The notes below the pieces were generated by a model that was given only the letters and a program-made list of their open reading frames with translations, made no database searches and was not told the origin of the DNA. Position numbers and translations under genes: made by a program. From assembly GCA_947652605.1 (NCBI GenBank), contig OX393579.1, forward strand, positions 50,226,970 through 50,290,969: DNA of 64,000 nt. Direction: 5' to 3'. Source of the DNA: Elmis aenea (lineage: Eukaryota > Arthropoda > Insecta > Coleoptera > Elmidae). Below are positions 1 to 11,990 of the stretch, in pieces. Positions within the stretch are counted from its first letter, which is position 1. Each line of letters opens with the position of its first letter.

Positions 1-150
1 GTTAAAAAAGCTGCAACGTATAGAAAAATCAAAAAGGAAAGGGATAAAAAAGCTAGCACAAGACAGAAAGACTTGGAAAAAAGTCAGCACGACACAACTC
101 AACAGTCCTACACATGACGGTTAAGGACTTACGACTAAATAAATAAATAA
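1..150 (+). mobile_element. 3' tail of a non-LTR retrotransposon
   Basis: The frame encodes KLAQDRKTWKKVSTTQLNSP near its end and is followed by an (AAAT)n-like tail at about 138-153. The same C-terminal peptide and tail appear in reverse orientation at 8467-8990, so this is the 3' end of one LINE family (style of insect endonuclease-reverse transcriptase elements). The 5' part is outside the window. Confidence 0.7.
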
Positions 151-225
151 ATAAGTGATGTTCATACAAACTATAACAGATGCATGTTTTTTTTTTGGTG
201 TTTTATATGTCGTAATCAATAATGA

Positions 226-432
226 TAAAGTATATTACATAACAAGAGTTGTAAGAAGCATATTATGCACGAATGGAAAAGTTGCGCACGGAGCCACGTC
301 GCGGCGAGTGCGTATTTCCACGAGAGCGTAATTGCTTTACAACTCGTGTTATGTAGCTTACTTTTTCTACGATCACATAATACCTACGGTAAGAGTAATT
401 TACATTAGTGGTCGTAGAAAAAGTATATTTAT
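226..432. repeat. palindromic repeat, family M copy 1
   Basis: Starts tatattacataacaagagt and contains the inverted match ttacaactcgtgttatgtag; a second inverted pair is ctttttctacgatcac / gtggtcgtagaaaaag. A longer copy lies at 51628-52045 and a fragment at 45995-46080. Probably a small non-autonomous DNA transposon. Confidence 0.65.
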
Positions 433-1680
433 TAGGTACTCACTTAAAAATATATTTTACTAGGCCAATAACTATACACCTTATTGGTCTCTGTTTCGCA
501 TACAAATTTTTTTGACATTTTTTGTTTAAAACCTTTTTTAAGAAAAAAGTAAAGAATCATACCGAACCACTTTGTGCATAGTTTTTCCAATATTTTTAAA
601 CGTTTTCTGTTGCAATGTCCTTAAGAACTTTACGAAACGGTGCAGGAAGAGCCATTAAATAATTATGCACCTACAATCAACCAACATGAGACTAAATTGT
701 CGTACTGTCGTGCACATATATGGTACATGCATACACTGATTAACATGATTTAAGACACATAGATGCACGTGCTTCGAGCCGTCTCCCCTGCATCTCGCCC
801 ATTGTCACGGAGAAAGCTGGACGACGTAGGATGTGAGTTATTGTTATAATGTACACCCCCTATATTGTTCTCTGCAGTTGCTTTATAAAGCTTTTATTAC
901 GAGAAGTGCAGCGTTTATCGATATATGGCGCTCGTGGGACGACCGGTCGAGATGTAATTTCATCCTTTTATGGAACTGAATGGACACGAAATTACTCCGA
1001 TGCATGGAAAAATTAAAACAGCGTAGATTGAGCACGTATATTTTTGAGTTGATTGTGTTGATTGATGAAGCGTGAGCCTGTTTTTAGGCCAGGTGGGACG
1101 GTTTCAATTTATTCCGTTATCTGAATGTTAGAGACACGTTTGAAGCATAACAGTACAAAAGAATCGTCCGTGATTGCTTCGCAAAAAGAAAACAATAAGA
1201 TCAAAACATTAATAACAAATGTACATAACGAGATGAAATATCTCAACGATTAAAAAACAATGGACCTAGACTGTGTATCAAGTGTTCCCTTTGTAATTTT
1301 TAGTCCTATACAGTTTCACAGCTTGACGCTACTTCATTAGCATAAAAACTATATTTTTTATGGATTTGTTTATTTACCGTAGTTGTTGATAAAGCGTATC
1401 ATAATAACGAGTAAGTAAACAAATAAATAAAGTTTGCAATTATATAGCAAATAAATATTTAAAGAGGAACAAACATCCAAATTTTCAATTGAAATGTACA
1501 TGCATTTCTTAAGTCAACCAAAGGTTAACGAAGATACTTTGGTCCATAAATTTAAACTGTTTTTGTTTTGTACAGTGTATCCAAAAGGTATGGAATATGC
1601 TATATATCTCAGTAAATGAATTGAAAAGATGACGACCATAAGTTGTAAGGTAAATAACTTTAATGGGTTTAGTGGTCTTA
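433..1680. other. AT-rich stretch with no gene seen
   Basis: Low-complexity, AT-rich sequence with frequent stops in all frames. It includes CpG-bearing text around 770-830 and 900-960 but no exon-like reading frame, splice pair or clear repeat that I can support. Confidence 0.5.
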
Positions 1681-1989
1681 CTGAAAGCTTCAGTGGGGGC
1701 ATAAAGAAAACTCTTTGTTGATCACCAATATTTCGGATTTATTTTAATCCTTCCTCAGGGTTATCAAAGTGAGAATGTAATTTGAAGTTGAACTACTTGG
1801 ATCCCAGAGTAGAAATTCATTTAAAAATTGTTATCACAAGGGGGTTAAATGAATTTCTACTCTGGAATCCAAGTAGTTCAACTTCAAATTACATTCTCAC
1901 TTTGATACCCTGAGGAAGGATTAAAATAAATCCGAAATATTGGTGATCAACAAAGAGTTTTCTTTATGCCCCACTGAAGCCTTCAGGAC
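1681..1989. repeat. near-perfect foldback repeat
   Basis: Left arm (cttcagtgggggcataaaga onward) and right arm (ending tttatgccccactgaagc) are almost exact reverse complements of about 140 bases around a short loop near 1833. The arms include aatatttcggatttatttta and its complement. No coding capacity; likely a MITE or an inverted duplication. Confidence 0.8.
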
Positions 1990-2126
1990 ACATTATGAGA
2001 AGGAAACCAAGTGACATGATCAGGAGGATAACACAATGGATTCTCATTTGGCCCAGGTACAAGGAAATACCAATGGAGAGACGCTGTGGAGGAAGATACA
2101 AAGGCATTGGGAATAAATGACTAGAA

Positions 2127-2173
2127 ATCGAAATGCGAGAGAGAGAGAGAGATAGAGATAGATAGATAGAGAT
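2127..2173. repeat. GA/GATA microsatellite
   Basis: A run of GA dinucleotides passes into GATA tetranucleotides (gatagatagatag). Confidence 0.9.
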
Positions 2174-3588
2174 GAATAAACGAATCACTTAAATAATTTA
2201 TGCATTTATCATACACTTTTCAAGTTGTTTTAATGAGCTTAAGGAAGAAAAATATACACATTTGCGTAGTTAAATTTGGCGAAGCAGTGTAATTTTGAAT
2301 CTGATTTGCTCTTGTCCTTTTAAGACAATATCTTTCATCTTATTTACAGATGTGGTCATGCGATATTCCTTCAGTGTCATAATCTTAAAACTTATTTTAA
2401 GCTTTTGATTGATTTTAATGATTGATGTACTTAGGTTTACGCGGGTAACTAAAAAACCACTGATTGTTTTTCTTCGTATAAAATTCTAATTTCTATACGG
2501 TTTCACGTGAAATATAGATAAGTTAGTGATGTTTTAATTAAACTCGTAAATTTAACTTGGCGATTTAATTTTCGCATGTCTGTAGCAGACCGAACACGGT
2601 AAAGGCGTTAGGGCACTTTTGAATTATTAAGGTTTTTCTCTTGTCTGCTATTTCGCTTTAGTGGAATAAAATTCTGTACGTTTTTTTGGGTCGCAATACA
2701 ACGTGTGATCAAGGTAAACGTCTGGTATTAGTTGTGTAATTCGCTGATAATTATTAAATTTTGTCAACAAACAATTCGCACATCAGTAAATTTTAACATG
2801 CGATAATAAAATACTCCAAAACTATTAACGAAGGCTATAAAAAATTTGGTAACATGTTTTAGCGTTTATATTCTGCGATTCTGCAACAAGACTTTTAATC
2901 ATAACTTTATGATTTAAGTATTAAACTTGTATTTTTATTCAAATTTAATCGCAAAAGAGTTTCACAGCTTCTTGATACAATCTCTTTACGAAGCAGCGCG
3001 AAGCCGTGAAACTGTTCAGGAGTAGAGTTTGAAGAAAAATGTAATAAGATCTGCGTTTTAAAATAAAATACGTAAACCAAGGTACACAATTTATTTAAAG
3101 TCACCAAGCCTTCACAAAAAAGTCAATAAACCGAATAATCTTTAGGACATTTATTAGAGTATTATTTTTTTTAAATGTTTTTGTCAATAAGTTCAATTTT
3201 AGCGTTGGCAATATGATTTTGCCATCATTCTAGGGTTTAATTAAGTCTAAACAAATATTTGTTACTTTTCCCGATAAATTCTAACTGCCTCAGTATCATA
3301 TCCGTCAGCTCTTTTTAAATCAAGATTATATAAGCAAATTCTTGAAGTGAATCATCGATAGTTAGATAAAACCCATAGACGCTGTTTAAATGTCAAAATC
3401 TAATACTCTCTCATCATTGATGTAATAAAAACAGTAAACCGAAAATAATGTAAATTTATCACCAATTACAAAATTGCTTTTCTTTGTAAAGGATCGTCGA
3501 AGCTTACACGGTTATTAGTCTGTTCTGTTTAATTGTTTTTGCTGAATCTATACCTTAACTTACAAAACACCTTTAATGCGTTAGATTA
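2174..3588. other. AT-rich stretch with no gene seen
   Basis: No reading frame longer than about 70 codons with coding character and no repeat recognised; short open frames here look random. Confidence 0.5.
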
Positions 3589-4565
3589 TACAGGGTGTTT
3601 CTTAAATATTGCGAAAAACTTCGGGAGGCAATTCCTTATCGAAAATTAAGGTTTTTATTTTATTTCTCAAATTTGGATAAATTTAGGAGAATGATATTTG
3701 GTAGATGTTTTAAACTTATTGAAAGGTTTCCCATAGTAATATTTTCAATGATCTCCCACCTTTACAAGGGGCTGAAAAGTGCGACCCCTGTTGGTATTTT
3801 ATCAGAACTTTTTGGAGGTTTGAAATTTTGCAATTTAAATTTTTTTCTTTGAAAACTTGCTTTATTTAAAAGTTCTTCTTATTCTTTAAATTTTCCTGCA
3901 AAACCTACAGTTTTTGAATAAAAAATTAAATGAGTAAATATGAACCAGCAAATATTCTCAAATAAAACGAATCATTTTTGTGGTTACCATGGTTTGTTCA
4001 TGTTCATATTCGATAGAATTGACTTGTCGTGTTGTCACCTCTTAAACTTCAAAATGAATTACACCCGTCAATTCTACCTAATACGAAGATAAAAAAACCA
4101 TGGTAGCCACCAAAATTAATCGTTTTATTTTAGAATATTTGATGGTTCATGTTCACTTGTTTAATTTTTTACTCAAAAACTAGTTTTTGCAGGAAAAGTT
4201 AAAGAATAAAAAGAATTTCTACATATATCAAGCTTTCAAAGAAACTTTTTTAAATTGCAAAATTTTAACGCTCCAAAAAGTTCTTATTAAAAAATCTTTT
4301 CAGCCCCGTGTGAACTTTGGAGATAATTAAAAATTTACCATGGAAAACCTTTTAATAAGTATAGAACAGCTCTCAAATATCATTCTACTACATTTATCCA
4401 AATTTAAGAAATAAAATAAAAACCTAATTTTACAGCTTTCCTTTAGGGGGGTGTAACTCCGAAAGGAGACGTCTAAGAACAAAAATCTATATAAAAGCAC
4501 CCCCTTAATTTTCGATAAGGAATTACCTCCCGAAGGTTTTCGCAATATTTAAGAAACACCCTGTA
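3589..4565. mobile_element. palindromic TACAGGGTGTTTC element, copy 1
   Basis: Ends are tacagggtgtttcttaaata and its complement at 4545-4565, flanked by TA on both sides, as expected of TA-targeting mariner-type elements. Nearly the whole 977 bases form one inverted repeat, including ggttaccatggtttgtt against its complement near the centre. It encodes no intact protein. A second copy lies at 58217-59286. Confidence 0.82.
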
Positions 4566-5781
4566 TATGCATTCGAAAACACAATGTTTTTCATGTGCAG
4601 TATCCTCTTCAATTAAGCTAGGAACACAGTGTCTTTAAGACGTGAGCTAAGACTTGTATTTATTAAATTCATGAAGCATAGATTTTTTAACATTTGCTTT
4701 GCATTATTTTTTCGTTCTGCACTGAAAGCCCGGGCCAATTTGCCCTCCCAAATTAGTTTTAAAACGATCTATCGATACCTAGATATGATTTAACCAATAA
4801 AAAACACGTCCTGCTAAATTGAGTTATAAAATTTCTCGCGCCATTAATTAAAATTCAACAATTACCAAATTCAATTCCGTAACAGCCGCCCAAAAACGTT
4901 TAAATAATATAACTGGGAACGAATTCACGTCCCACATTATCTGTCGTTTAATCAGTTGATACCCACTAATTAAAAATTATCCCTAATACACGCAATCAGT
5001 ATAGAATTACATTTTTTTTTATAGCCGACCATAATCGCCAACTTTTCGAAACAAGCTAATTATAGGGCTAGCGACAACCAAAATGTAGAAGTAAATCATG
5101 CATTTTGAGTTCAAGGATCAAAAGCGAGGCCGAAAAAGATTACTGGGTTATAATTACATTTTTTAACAAGGATTATTATGCGCATCGCTGCGATGATCTT
5201 GTCAAAACACACGAATTTTCTATACGACTGAAGTTCCTAATAAAAGAAGTGTCGACGAAATTATGTAACGCCATCGAAAATAATCATCAATACCGAACGT
5301 TTAACCTCGCACGTGAATTGAAATAGACAACGATTTTTAGGTCTATGGGGGATTAACTTATGAATATTGCTTATAATCGGATTTGTCTGTCACTCTGAAG
5401 GTCAAACACAGGAAAGGTTAAAGTGGAACATTAAAATTATTTAAATAAAAACGATGAGTTGGGCAACTAGAAGATAAAACCAACAAAGTATTACGAAATT
5501 TATGTCTGTGAAGCCTCAAAACATTGTAAAATCATCTTTCTGTTATCAATCGTGGATAAGTTATCCAAACTAAATTATGAAAGTAATTAGCAAACAACTT
5601 AAACTTTGTAGAAAAATAAACATTTATCATTGCACAGGCAATATGTAAATAGTTTGTTCAACATCGCAATAAATTAAACTATACAATGTTTGAGAATGGT
5701 TTAAATTTAAACCGGAATTTTGTTCTAAAACCCCAGAAAATTGATCAATTGAATGTCGACTTTTTTAGTAATGTAGTAGAC
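4566..5781. other. AT-rich stretch with no recognised gene
   Basis: A 73-codon open frame at 5105-5326 (+) lacks an ATG start, matches no family I know and has no convincing splice context, so it is not called as a gene. No repeat recognised. Confidence 0.45.
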
Positions 5782-7860
5782 CAGGGGTCGGCAACCTTTT
5801 AGCTGTGGTGTGCCAAGCCACTCTACCAATATGATTCAGGGTGCCGCCTTAATTCTAAATTATATAATGGGGTTCTAGAGGAGAAGAATTTTATACCAAA
5901 TTTATCTTTTAAACATATTTATTAAAAAAATAACATAAAATTCTAACATAAATTAAAAATTTTTAATGCGAACCTTGTCCCTGCACATTTTTGCTTAATA
6001 TTTCAATATCAGGGGTATAATTTGTGACTTTTAATTTCAGACAAGATTCTTAATGTTCAGTTGTTAAACGACTTCTTTGTGGACTCAAAATATGTTTCAT
6101 GTGAGAAAAAATTTGTTCACAGAGATATGTGGAACCAAAAGCGGAAAGGAGAGCACATGCAATTTTCTTTAAACAATTAAATCTTTCCGGCAATGACATC
6201 CAACAATTTAATATAGCAGTCGATTTTTCCATAGAGTCATCTTCCAGATTTTTTCGTAATTCCTTAAATTTTGTTTTCCATAATTCTGAAGATATTAGTT
6301 CGATAAGTTCCATTTCAAAATTATCAACATTCATCCACTCAAAAATTGAAAAATCAAATGGTATTATTAATGGATCTATTAAATCTGGTTTTATGAGGAA
6401 GGAAAATATAGGCACATAAGCTTCAAAGTCTTTGCATCTTCTGGAAAATTCATCTTTAAGTGCTTCAACGTAGGTTTTAAGTTCATCTTTGTCTATGGTC
6501 GATTTATTTGCAAGCGCTTTAACATTTGGGAAGTATTTGTAGGTACTAGTATTAATATCACATAAAAATATATTTAATTTTGTAGCAAATCCTGTCCAAT
6601 ATTCAAAAAGTTCGAGCACAGTTTGGCGCTTTCCTTGCAATCTTAAGTTTAGTTCATTGAGATGTTTAGTTATATCAGTCAGAAACATCAATTTGCATAA
6701 CCATTCTTTATCGTTCAATTCGGGAAAATGTTGTTCCTTTTCATTAAGAAAAACTTTAATGTGTTCCAGACATGACACAAACTTATTCAAGACATTGCCT
6801 CGACTAAGCCAACGAACATGGCTGTATAAGGGGAGGTCAACATATTCACTTTCCATTTCTTCTAAAAGAGATTTAAATTGCCTGTGTGTCAATGAAGAGC
6901 GAGACACTATGAAATTAACTATTTTAACAACAGTGTTCATTACAGGAATTAAGCGCTGTGACGAAATTTTGGCAACTAAACTTTCCTGGTGTATTATACA
7001 ATGGAAGTTCAATATTTTATGTCCAATATGATTTTCAAGAAGTTTGACAAATCCTCTATCCTTGCCAATCATTGCAGGTGCGCCGTCAGTAGTTACACAA
7101 AATATTTTTTTGATATTAATGTTCTTGCTGTCAAAATAATTTATGAATGAAGCAAGAATATCCTGCCCCTTAGTTGTCCCAGACAGAGGAATCAAACTGC
7201 ACAATTCTTCATAAACTTGACCTTTATCACAATACCGTGCAAATACTGCAAGCCGCGCAATATCATTTACATCGGTACTTTCATCAACAGCGACGCTAAA
7301 TGAAACAGCTTCTTGTAAGCCAGAATTCTGTTTTGTTGTTACATTATCTGCCATTTCAGTTATTCTTCTTTCAATTGTTCGCGCAGAAGCCGGTATTTCT
7401 CGAATTCGGAATAATATGGTTTGTTGGTTAGGTAAATCGCTAAACAACTTTTCAGCACTTTTTATAAAGATTTCCTTTATATATTCCCCATCTGTAAAGG
7501 GTTTGCCTTTGGCAGCTATGCAATGAGCAATTGCGAAGCTGCATTCTGTCGCTTTAGCCTTCGTTCCAGTTATTCCACAAAAAAAAGTTACTTGTTTCTT
7601 ATAACCAGAAACAGCTCTCTTTATAGTTTCACATTTCTCATCGTTGCTATTAAATGTGGACTGATGTTTGGTTTGGAAATGTCTTTGTACACTTGACGTG
7701 CGGCATACCTACTACACTTTCGCGGCATATCGCACATACAGCACGATCCTTTTGTTGTATAAATCCATATTCATTCGTCCAATAGTCTTGAAAACCGCGA
7801 ACATTTAGTTTTTGTTTCTTACCCTCCATTTGATTAAATATGGATGAATTATAACAAATA
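5782..7860 (-). mobile_element. decayed hAT transposon, one terminus visible
   Basis: The left end caggggtcggcaacctttt is a typical hAT terminal sequence, and the interior holds a minus-strand hAT transposase remnant. The matching right end was not found; the sequence after about 7860 runs into a mariner scrap, so the 5' side of the element seems lost or overwritten. Confidence 0.7.
5963..7829 (-). pseudogene. hAT transposase pseudogene (ZBED-type)
   Basis: The minus frame starts at an ATG at 7827-7829 with a BED-like zinc-finger region (CAIC, then a RHF..KH-like stretch). It continues as a long transposase body and ends with the hAT C-terminal dimerisation block (FGSTYLCEQIFSHMKHI, RSRLTTEH). 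Two lesions are visible. One is a one-base frame change inside the zinc finger near 7705-7720. The other is a stop at 6050-6052, after which the frame stays readable to a natural-looking stop at 5963-5965. The open part alone is 465 codons, so decay is recent. Related genes in animals include the domesticated ZBED and FAM200 proteins; this copy looks like a transposon relic, not a host gene. Confidence 0.82.
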
Positions 7861-7994
7861 TTAAACCAATAAGATACAAGTCTTCACAAAAAAGTTAGAA
7901 CGGAAAGTAACGACCAGTATTAAACGAAATGCAAGTTTAACTGGTATTACAGGCAAATGGTGCGCAGTAGCAAAACGAGTACTAAGTAGACTAT

Positions 7995-8330
7995 CTAGAA
8001 GCTGCACGTGCTGTTGTTGTTTCAATTGTTTTTGTTTGGTCTTGTCAACTATGACAACCACTCTGTTGTTATCAAATTTCTTCGCAACGAAAACTTTAAA
8101 CCCGCTGAAATTCTTGCGAAACTTTTTCAACAATATGGAGAAAACACCCTTCCAAAGAGTCAAGTGTATCACTGGTGTCAAAAGTTTTTGGGAAGTTCGA
8201 GAACGCGTCGAAAATCTGACTCCTTTGAGACGAGCACGATCTTGCGTTACCGATGAGAATATTTAGCGAATTGACGAGCTCATTCGTAGAGTTAGAAGGA
8301 GAGTACGTCAAAAATTAGTGTGTGTTGTTT
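7995..8330 (+). pseudogene. mariner transposase N-terminal fragment
   Basis: Frames on the + strand read VVIKFLRNENFKPAEILAKL and KSQVYHWCQKF, then after a frame change WEVRERVENLTPLRRARS and CVTDENI followed by a stop. This order matches the helix-turn-helix N-terminus of mariner transposases. The catalytic DDD part is absent. Confidence 0.65.
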
Positions 8331-8466
8331 TGTAAATATTTTGTTTGAATAGTTGCAAAAAAAACGGGTTGAATTTGAACAACCCTCGTAAAATTGCTTG
8401 AACATATTATAATAAAATTATGAATTCACGGTGGGCAATGAACGTCAAAAAAACACTATTTTTATT

Positions 8467-8990
8467 TAGTCATGAGTCCTTCTTCTAATAGGTGTAGGAC
8501 TGTTGAGTTGTGTTCTGCTGACTTTTTTCCATGTTTTTCTGTCTTGTGCTAGCTTTTTTATGTCTTTCCATTTGATGTTTCTATCCGCTGCTGCTTTTTT
8601 TTAACTTAGCCTTGCCAGGTTTTTCTCGGTCTACTTCTTTTGCTTTTTCCCTGTGATCTTGCTTCATAGGCTTTTCTGTTTAACCCTTCTTCTTTTATCC
8701 CATAAATGTGACTCAACCATCCCAGCTGTCTTTCTTATATTTTTGTTTCAACTGATTTGATCTTTAACTGTTTCATTTCTGATTCTCTTTTTTTGTTTTT
8801 CCTTGGATTTTTTTTAAATCTCTTTTTTGCTGCATTCACTCGGCTACTATTTTTATTTGTGCCCACGTTTCACTTCGGTATAAAAGTGCCGGAGTTGTTA
8901 CCTTTTTGACCACTTCCACTTTTGTTCGTTTCGGGACTTCTCTATTTCCAAAAAAATGTTGTTCTTAATTTGTTAAATATTGTTCCCACA
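8467..8990 (-). pseudogene. non-LTR retrotransposon 3' fragment
   Basis: The minus-strand frames, broken by several stops and shifts, contain GWLSHIYGIKEEGLNRKA, KSKRSRPRKTW, IKWKDIKKLAQDRKTWKKV and RRRTHD before the stop, then an AAAT-type tail at 8467. This is the usual C-terminus of an insect endonuclease-reverse transcriptase LINE, and the same family as the fragment at 1-150. Confidence 0.75.
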
Positions 8991-10480
8991 TTTCCTGTCC
9001 TTTCGCTTATTTCCTTGGCCATTCCTTCATTTTTCTCTATGATCACTTCTAAATATTTAAAGCTTTCTACCTGTTCCAACCTAAGCACATTTAAAGTGAT
9101 GAACAAAAAAAAACACCAACAAATTAAAAATTAGTGAGTGTTAGTCCAAAATGGACGAAACTTCTAATATAAAACTTAGCACACAGTGCATTGAGAATAA
9201 AGATTTGTGTTTTTAGCTTTTAGCGACTCAATATTTTTAAAAATTAAGAAAATAAAGCTAAAACTATTTTTTTTAACTACCAAGGCCGGTGTATTTTTTT
9301 TCAGATTCATACTTTACAGTTTTGTCTCAATTTACCGACTTTGTAGCTTTTAAAATAAGCAAGATCTTCATGTTAAGGTTCGAATTAGAACTTTGCACAA
9401 AAGAAAAAGAATATATTTTATTGATCGCAGAATGCGTCGCTCTCATGGTGAAACGAATGTCCATACTAGTCGCGTACCGCCTTATTTTACGTCACAAATG
9501 AGTTTATATTTATAAATAACAAATATTGGCTAAGTTTTTTATAAATGCGCCAGTTATTAGAGTTCTGACTAAAAGACGTTGCTTGGTCTCTGATTTTTAA
9601 TTGTAAAAATCCTGAAATAGGTGTACAAAATCATTGCAACATAATTTTTTTCCAGCTCACTAAAACTAACCTTTTTTTTTGTTATTTTCGGTTGCATAAA
9701 GCTTTGTTGAAAACTAACTGCGCGCTAAATATAATTTCCATTGTAACAATATTTGTTGCTTAATCACCGCATGTTAATCATCCGTTAAATTTTGACGGAG
9801 CTTTGTGCAACTGTAAATTTTATTTTAATAAAATGGGACAGACCACAGACGATTACTACAAACATTTTGTGTAATACCCGTGCAGTTTTCTTCTGAAAAT
9901 TTCCTTCACCTGTCAAATTTGCGTTTTCAACCAATTACTAATCTTAAATCGTCTAGAGACTACCAATAGGAGCATTGTAACACGGTAATAATTTTACATA
10001 CCCCTGTCAGATGTTGATCCTCCTGTCAAATTTGCGTTTTCGACCAATAACAAACTCAGATTTCCTAGAAACGACCAATAAACATAATCATACAGTGATA
10101 ATATCCTTTTCGCAATCAACAGATTTTAATGCGTTTATAGGTCGTTTCTAAGAAATCTGAGTTTGTGATTGGTCGAAAATATAAATTTGGAGAGGGAATT
10201 GAATATCTTGGTCTTGATAATTTTTTGACGAATTTCGGCGACCAGTAGCGTTATTTTAATATAGATTAAACCACACCCCTGCCGCACTACTCTGACAGTA
10301 CTTGTAAAATTTGCAGATAGGTTAGGTGAAGGAAATTTTCTGACAAAATATAACTCGTGCATTGCAAATAATCTATAATTTTTGACAAATCTTCACTCAT
10401 GCAAGTTGAATCAGAATGTGCACTCGTATTTTTTTCAGCTCAACTTGCATTTGGGCATATTTACCAAAAATTATCGCGGG
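8991..10480. repeat. mostly unassigned sequence with a local inverted repeat
   Basis: The only structure seen is between 10033 and 10195: cgaccaataacaaactcaga is repeated in reverse complement as tctgagtttgtgattggtcg, and a weaker related copy lies at about 9905-9965. This looks like an old foldback element. No gene is seen. Confidence 0.45.
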
Positions 10481-10706
10481 TTATTACACTAGAGCTTTTT
10501 TTATAGCCGGACAAAGTTGCGTTGCTACGAAAGTTTGGTTGCTAGGAAAATCGACGAGACAAAACTGTCTGATAAAACAACGAGTCCGTAGGACGAGTTG
10601 TTTTATCGTTGACAGTTGTCGAGTCAAGATTTGCCTAATAGCAACTAAACTTGAGTTTAGTAAAAGCAAGTTTGTCCAGGATATAAAAAAAACTCGAGTG
10701 TAATTC
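10481..10706. mobile_element. foldback MITE with ATTACACT ends
   Basis: Left end attacactagagctttttt and right end aaaaactcgagtgtaat are inverted copies. Inner arms also pair (ggttgctagg / cctaatagcaac) and close on a hairpin with stems gataaaacaac and gtcc/ggac around gta. The overlapping 95-codon + strand frame is a by-product of this palindrome. Confidence 0.7.
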
Positions 10707-11608
10707 GGTACGATAACTGCACGAATAAATTATAACCTTCAAATAATAACTGACAAAACGTCAAATCTTTTACTTAGTTACAATCAAATAAGTCGGTTGC
10801 ATGGTAACAAAGTAACATGCAAAAATGCAAGTGGATATTTAGTTAGGTACCTTTTTATCCGCTGTCATAACGACAAAACGTGACGTCATTATGGAGAATT
10901 TAACATATGAGTGTAGTTATCGATAATTTTCAATGCACTTGTTATATTTCTACTGAAAAATTTCTTGTTTTGTTGTTGTTATTTTTCTATTCGTATTTTC
11001 AAAATTAATTTTGATAACTTATTACTCGTCGCTACTCGTTATTTTGTTTTAAACGACTCCTGGTAAAACGTAAGTGACATTTTTATAAAGTTCCATTGTT
11101 TAATTATTCGGAAGATTAATTCCTTGCAAAATTCCAGTATCGTTTTACAACTAAACATGACTGTGCGTTCTTATCTCGCGTTTTATTTCCATCATTTGTT
11201 CGCGCAATTTATACTTTTTAATTTGTAACAGAGGCGTGTGTACCTTGTTACATAAATTTTCGGAAACGCGTTGTTTTTTTTTTTCGACATCGTTCGCCCG
11301 ATGTTGTTTTAGCGGATTCCTGGAGATGTTTGTATGTTTTAATTTGCTACCAGCTGTAAGGTTTTGCATGTATACGCGGATGGGTGACGTACTGTGCTAC
11401 CTTGGCCAAAGTAGTCGCAGTTTTCAGTCGCACCGCCTACTTAGTAATCCTCGCCAAGCACTCTCACGATGTGCTGTTAGTCTTCACCGGTTGACGGGTC
11501 GTTATGTTTGTGACTCGATAGTTGCTATTCGCGCTCGTGTGGTTAGTTCGGTATCAATTTGGAGCCTTTACTGTTTTTCCATGACATCGCTGTCGATGTT
11601 GACAGGTG
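10707..11608. other. unassigned sequence with a CpG-rich patch before ssh exon A
   Basis: 10707-11150 is AT-rich and featureless. From about 11230 to 11608 the sequence becomes CpG-bearing and repeat-poor. A 127-codon + frame (11236-11619) matches no family, and its possible donor (gacag before gtgcgt, 11606) is in the wrong phase for exon A. It could be promoter or 5' leader sequence for ssh, which is conjecture. Confidence 0.35.
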
Positions 11609-11755
11609 CGTTGGGGTGATTTTGTTTTGCGTTAGGGTGATTTTGTTTTGCGTCGGGGTGATTTTGTTTTGCGTCGGGGTGATTTTGTTTTGCGTTGTGG
11701 TGATTTTTTTGCGCCAAATTAGTTTGCGTTGGGGTTAATTTTTTGCAAAGGGTGT
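11605..11755. repeat. 22-bp minisatellite just upstream of ssh exon A
   Basis: About five tandem copies of ggggtgattttgttttgcgt with small variations, decaying into related text up to about 11755. It lies less than 100 bases from the exon A acceptor. Confidence 0.88.
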
Positions 11756-11833
11756 ATTTGAAGTGGTGTTTTTTTCTGGAATGCAGTGGTCGTTTCGGAA
11801 GGATTGTGTGCTAAAGTTTTTTGGTTTTTGCAG

Positions 11834-11990
11834 CCTCAGCGAATGCTACTTCGCGGGAAAGGGCACGGCACTGGTGCTGCCCGCGGAGGCTCAAAAATCA
11901 AGTAGGCAATCGGAGGCCCAGGGCAGCAACATTCAAAAGCACCTACAGTCCATGTTTTATCTTCTTCGTTCGGAAGAAACTTTGAAAATG
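11834..11990 (+). CDS. ssh: ssh coding exon A (start of SSH N-terminal domain)
   Basis: Acceptor tttttgcag ends at 11833 and donor gtaagt begins at 11991. The exon encodes LSECYFAGKGTALVLP, then a polar linker, then IQKHLQSMFYLLRSEETLKM; both blocks are hallmarks of the Slingshot N-terminus. It starts at codon position 3 and ends in phase 0, which joins exactly to exon B (AVKLES). The frame stays open upstream through the acceptor to 11763, with an in-frame ATG at 11781, so unspliced initiation here is formally possible. The normal initiator exon of the family (usually beginning MALVTVQRSPS) was not found in the upstream 11.8 kb. Confidence 0.93.

Noticed and set aside
5105..5326. 73-codon frame as a small gene
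   Set aside because: No ATG start, no family resemblance, no splice or promoter context.
6129..7031. + strand open frames over the hAT gene
   Set aside because: They are antisense shadows of the transposase reading frame.
7925..7995. agtagac near 7990 as the missing right-hand target duplication of the hAT element
   Set aside because: It matches only 7 of 8 bases and no inverted terminus lies next to it.
10580..10620. Hammerhead-ribozyme-like text (gagtccgtaggacga) in a hairpin
   Set aside because: The helix II-like stem is there, but the conserved core CTGATGA and the partner GAAA are not in the right order; the stem is explained by the foldback element.
11236..11619. 127-codon frame as an alternative ssh first exon
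   Set aside because: Its possible donor leaves one base of a codon, while exon A needs two; the peptide is Cys/Ser/Phe-rich without resemblance to Slingshot.
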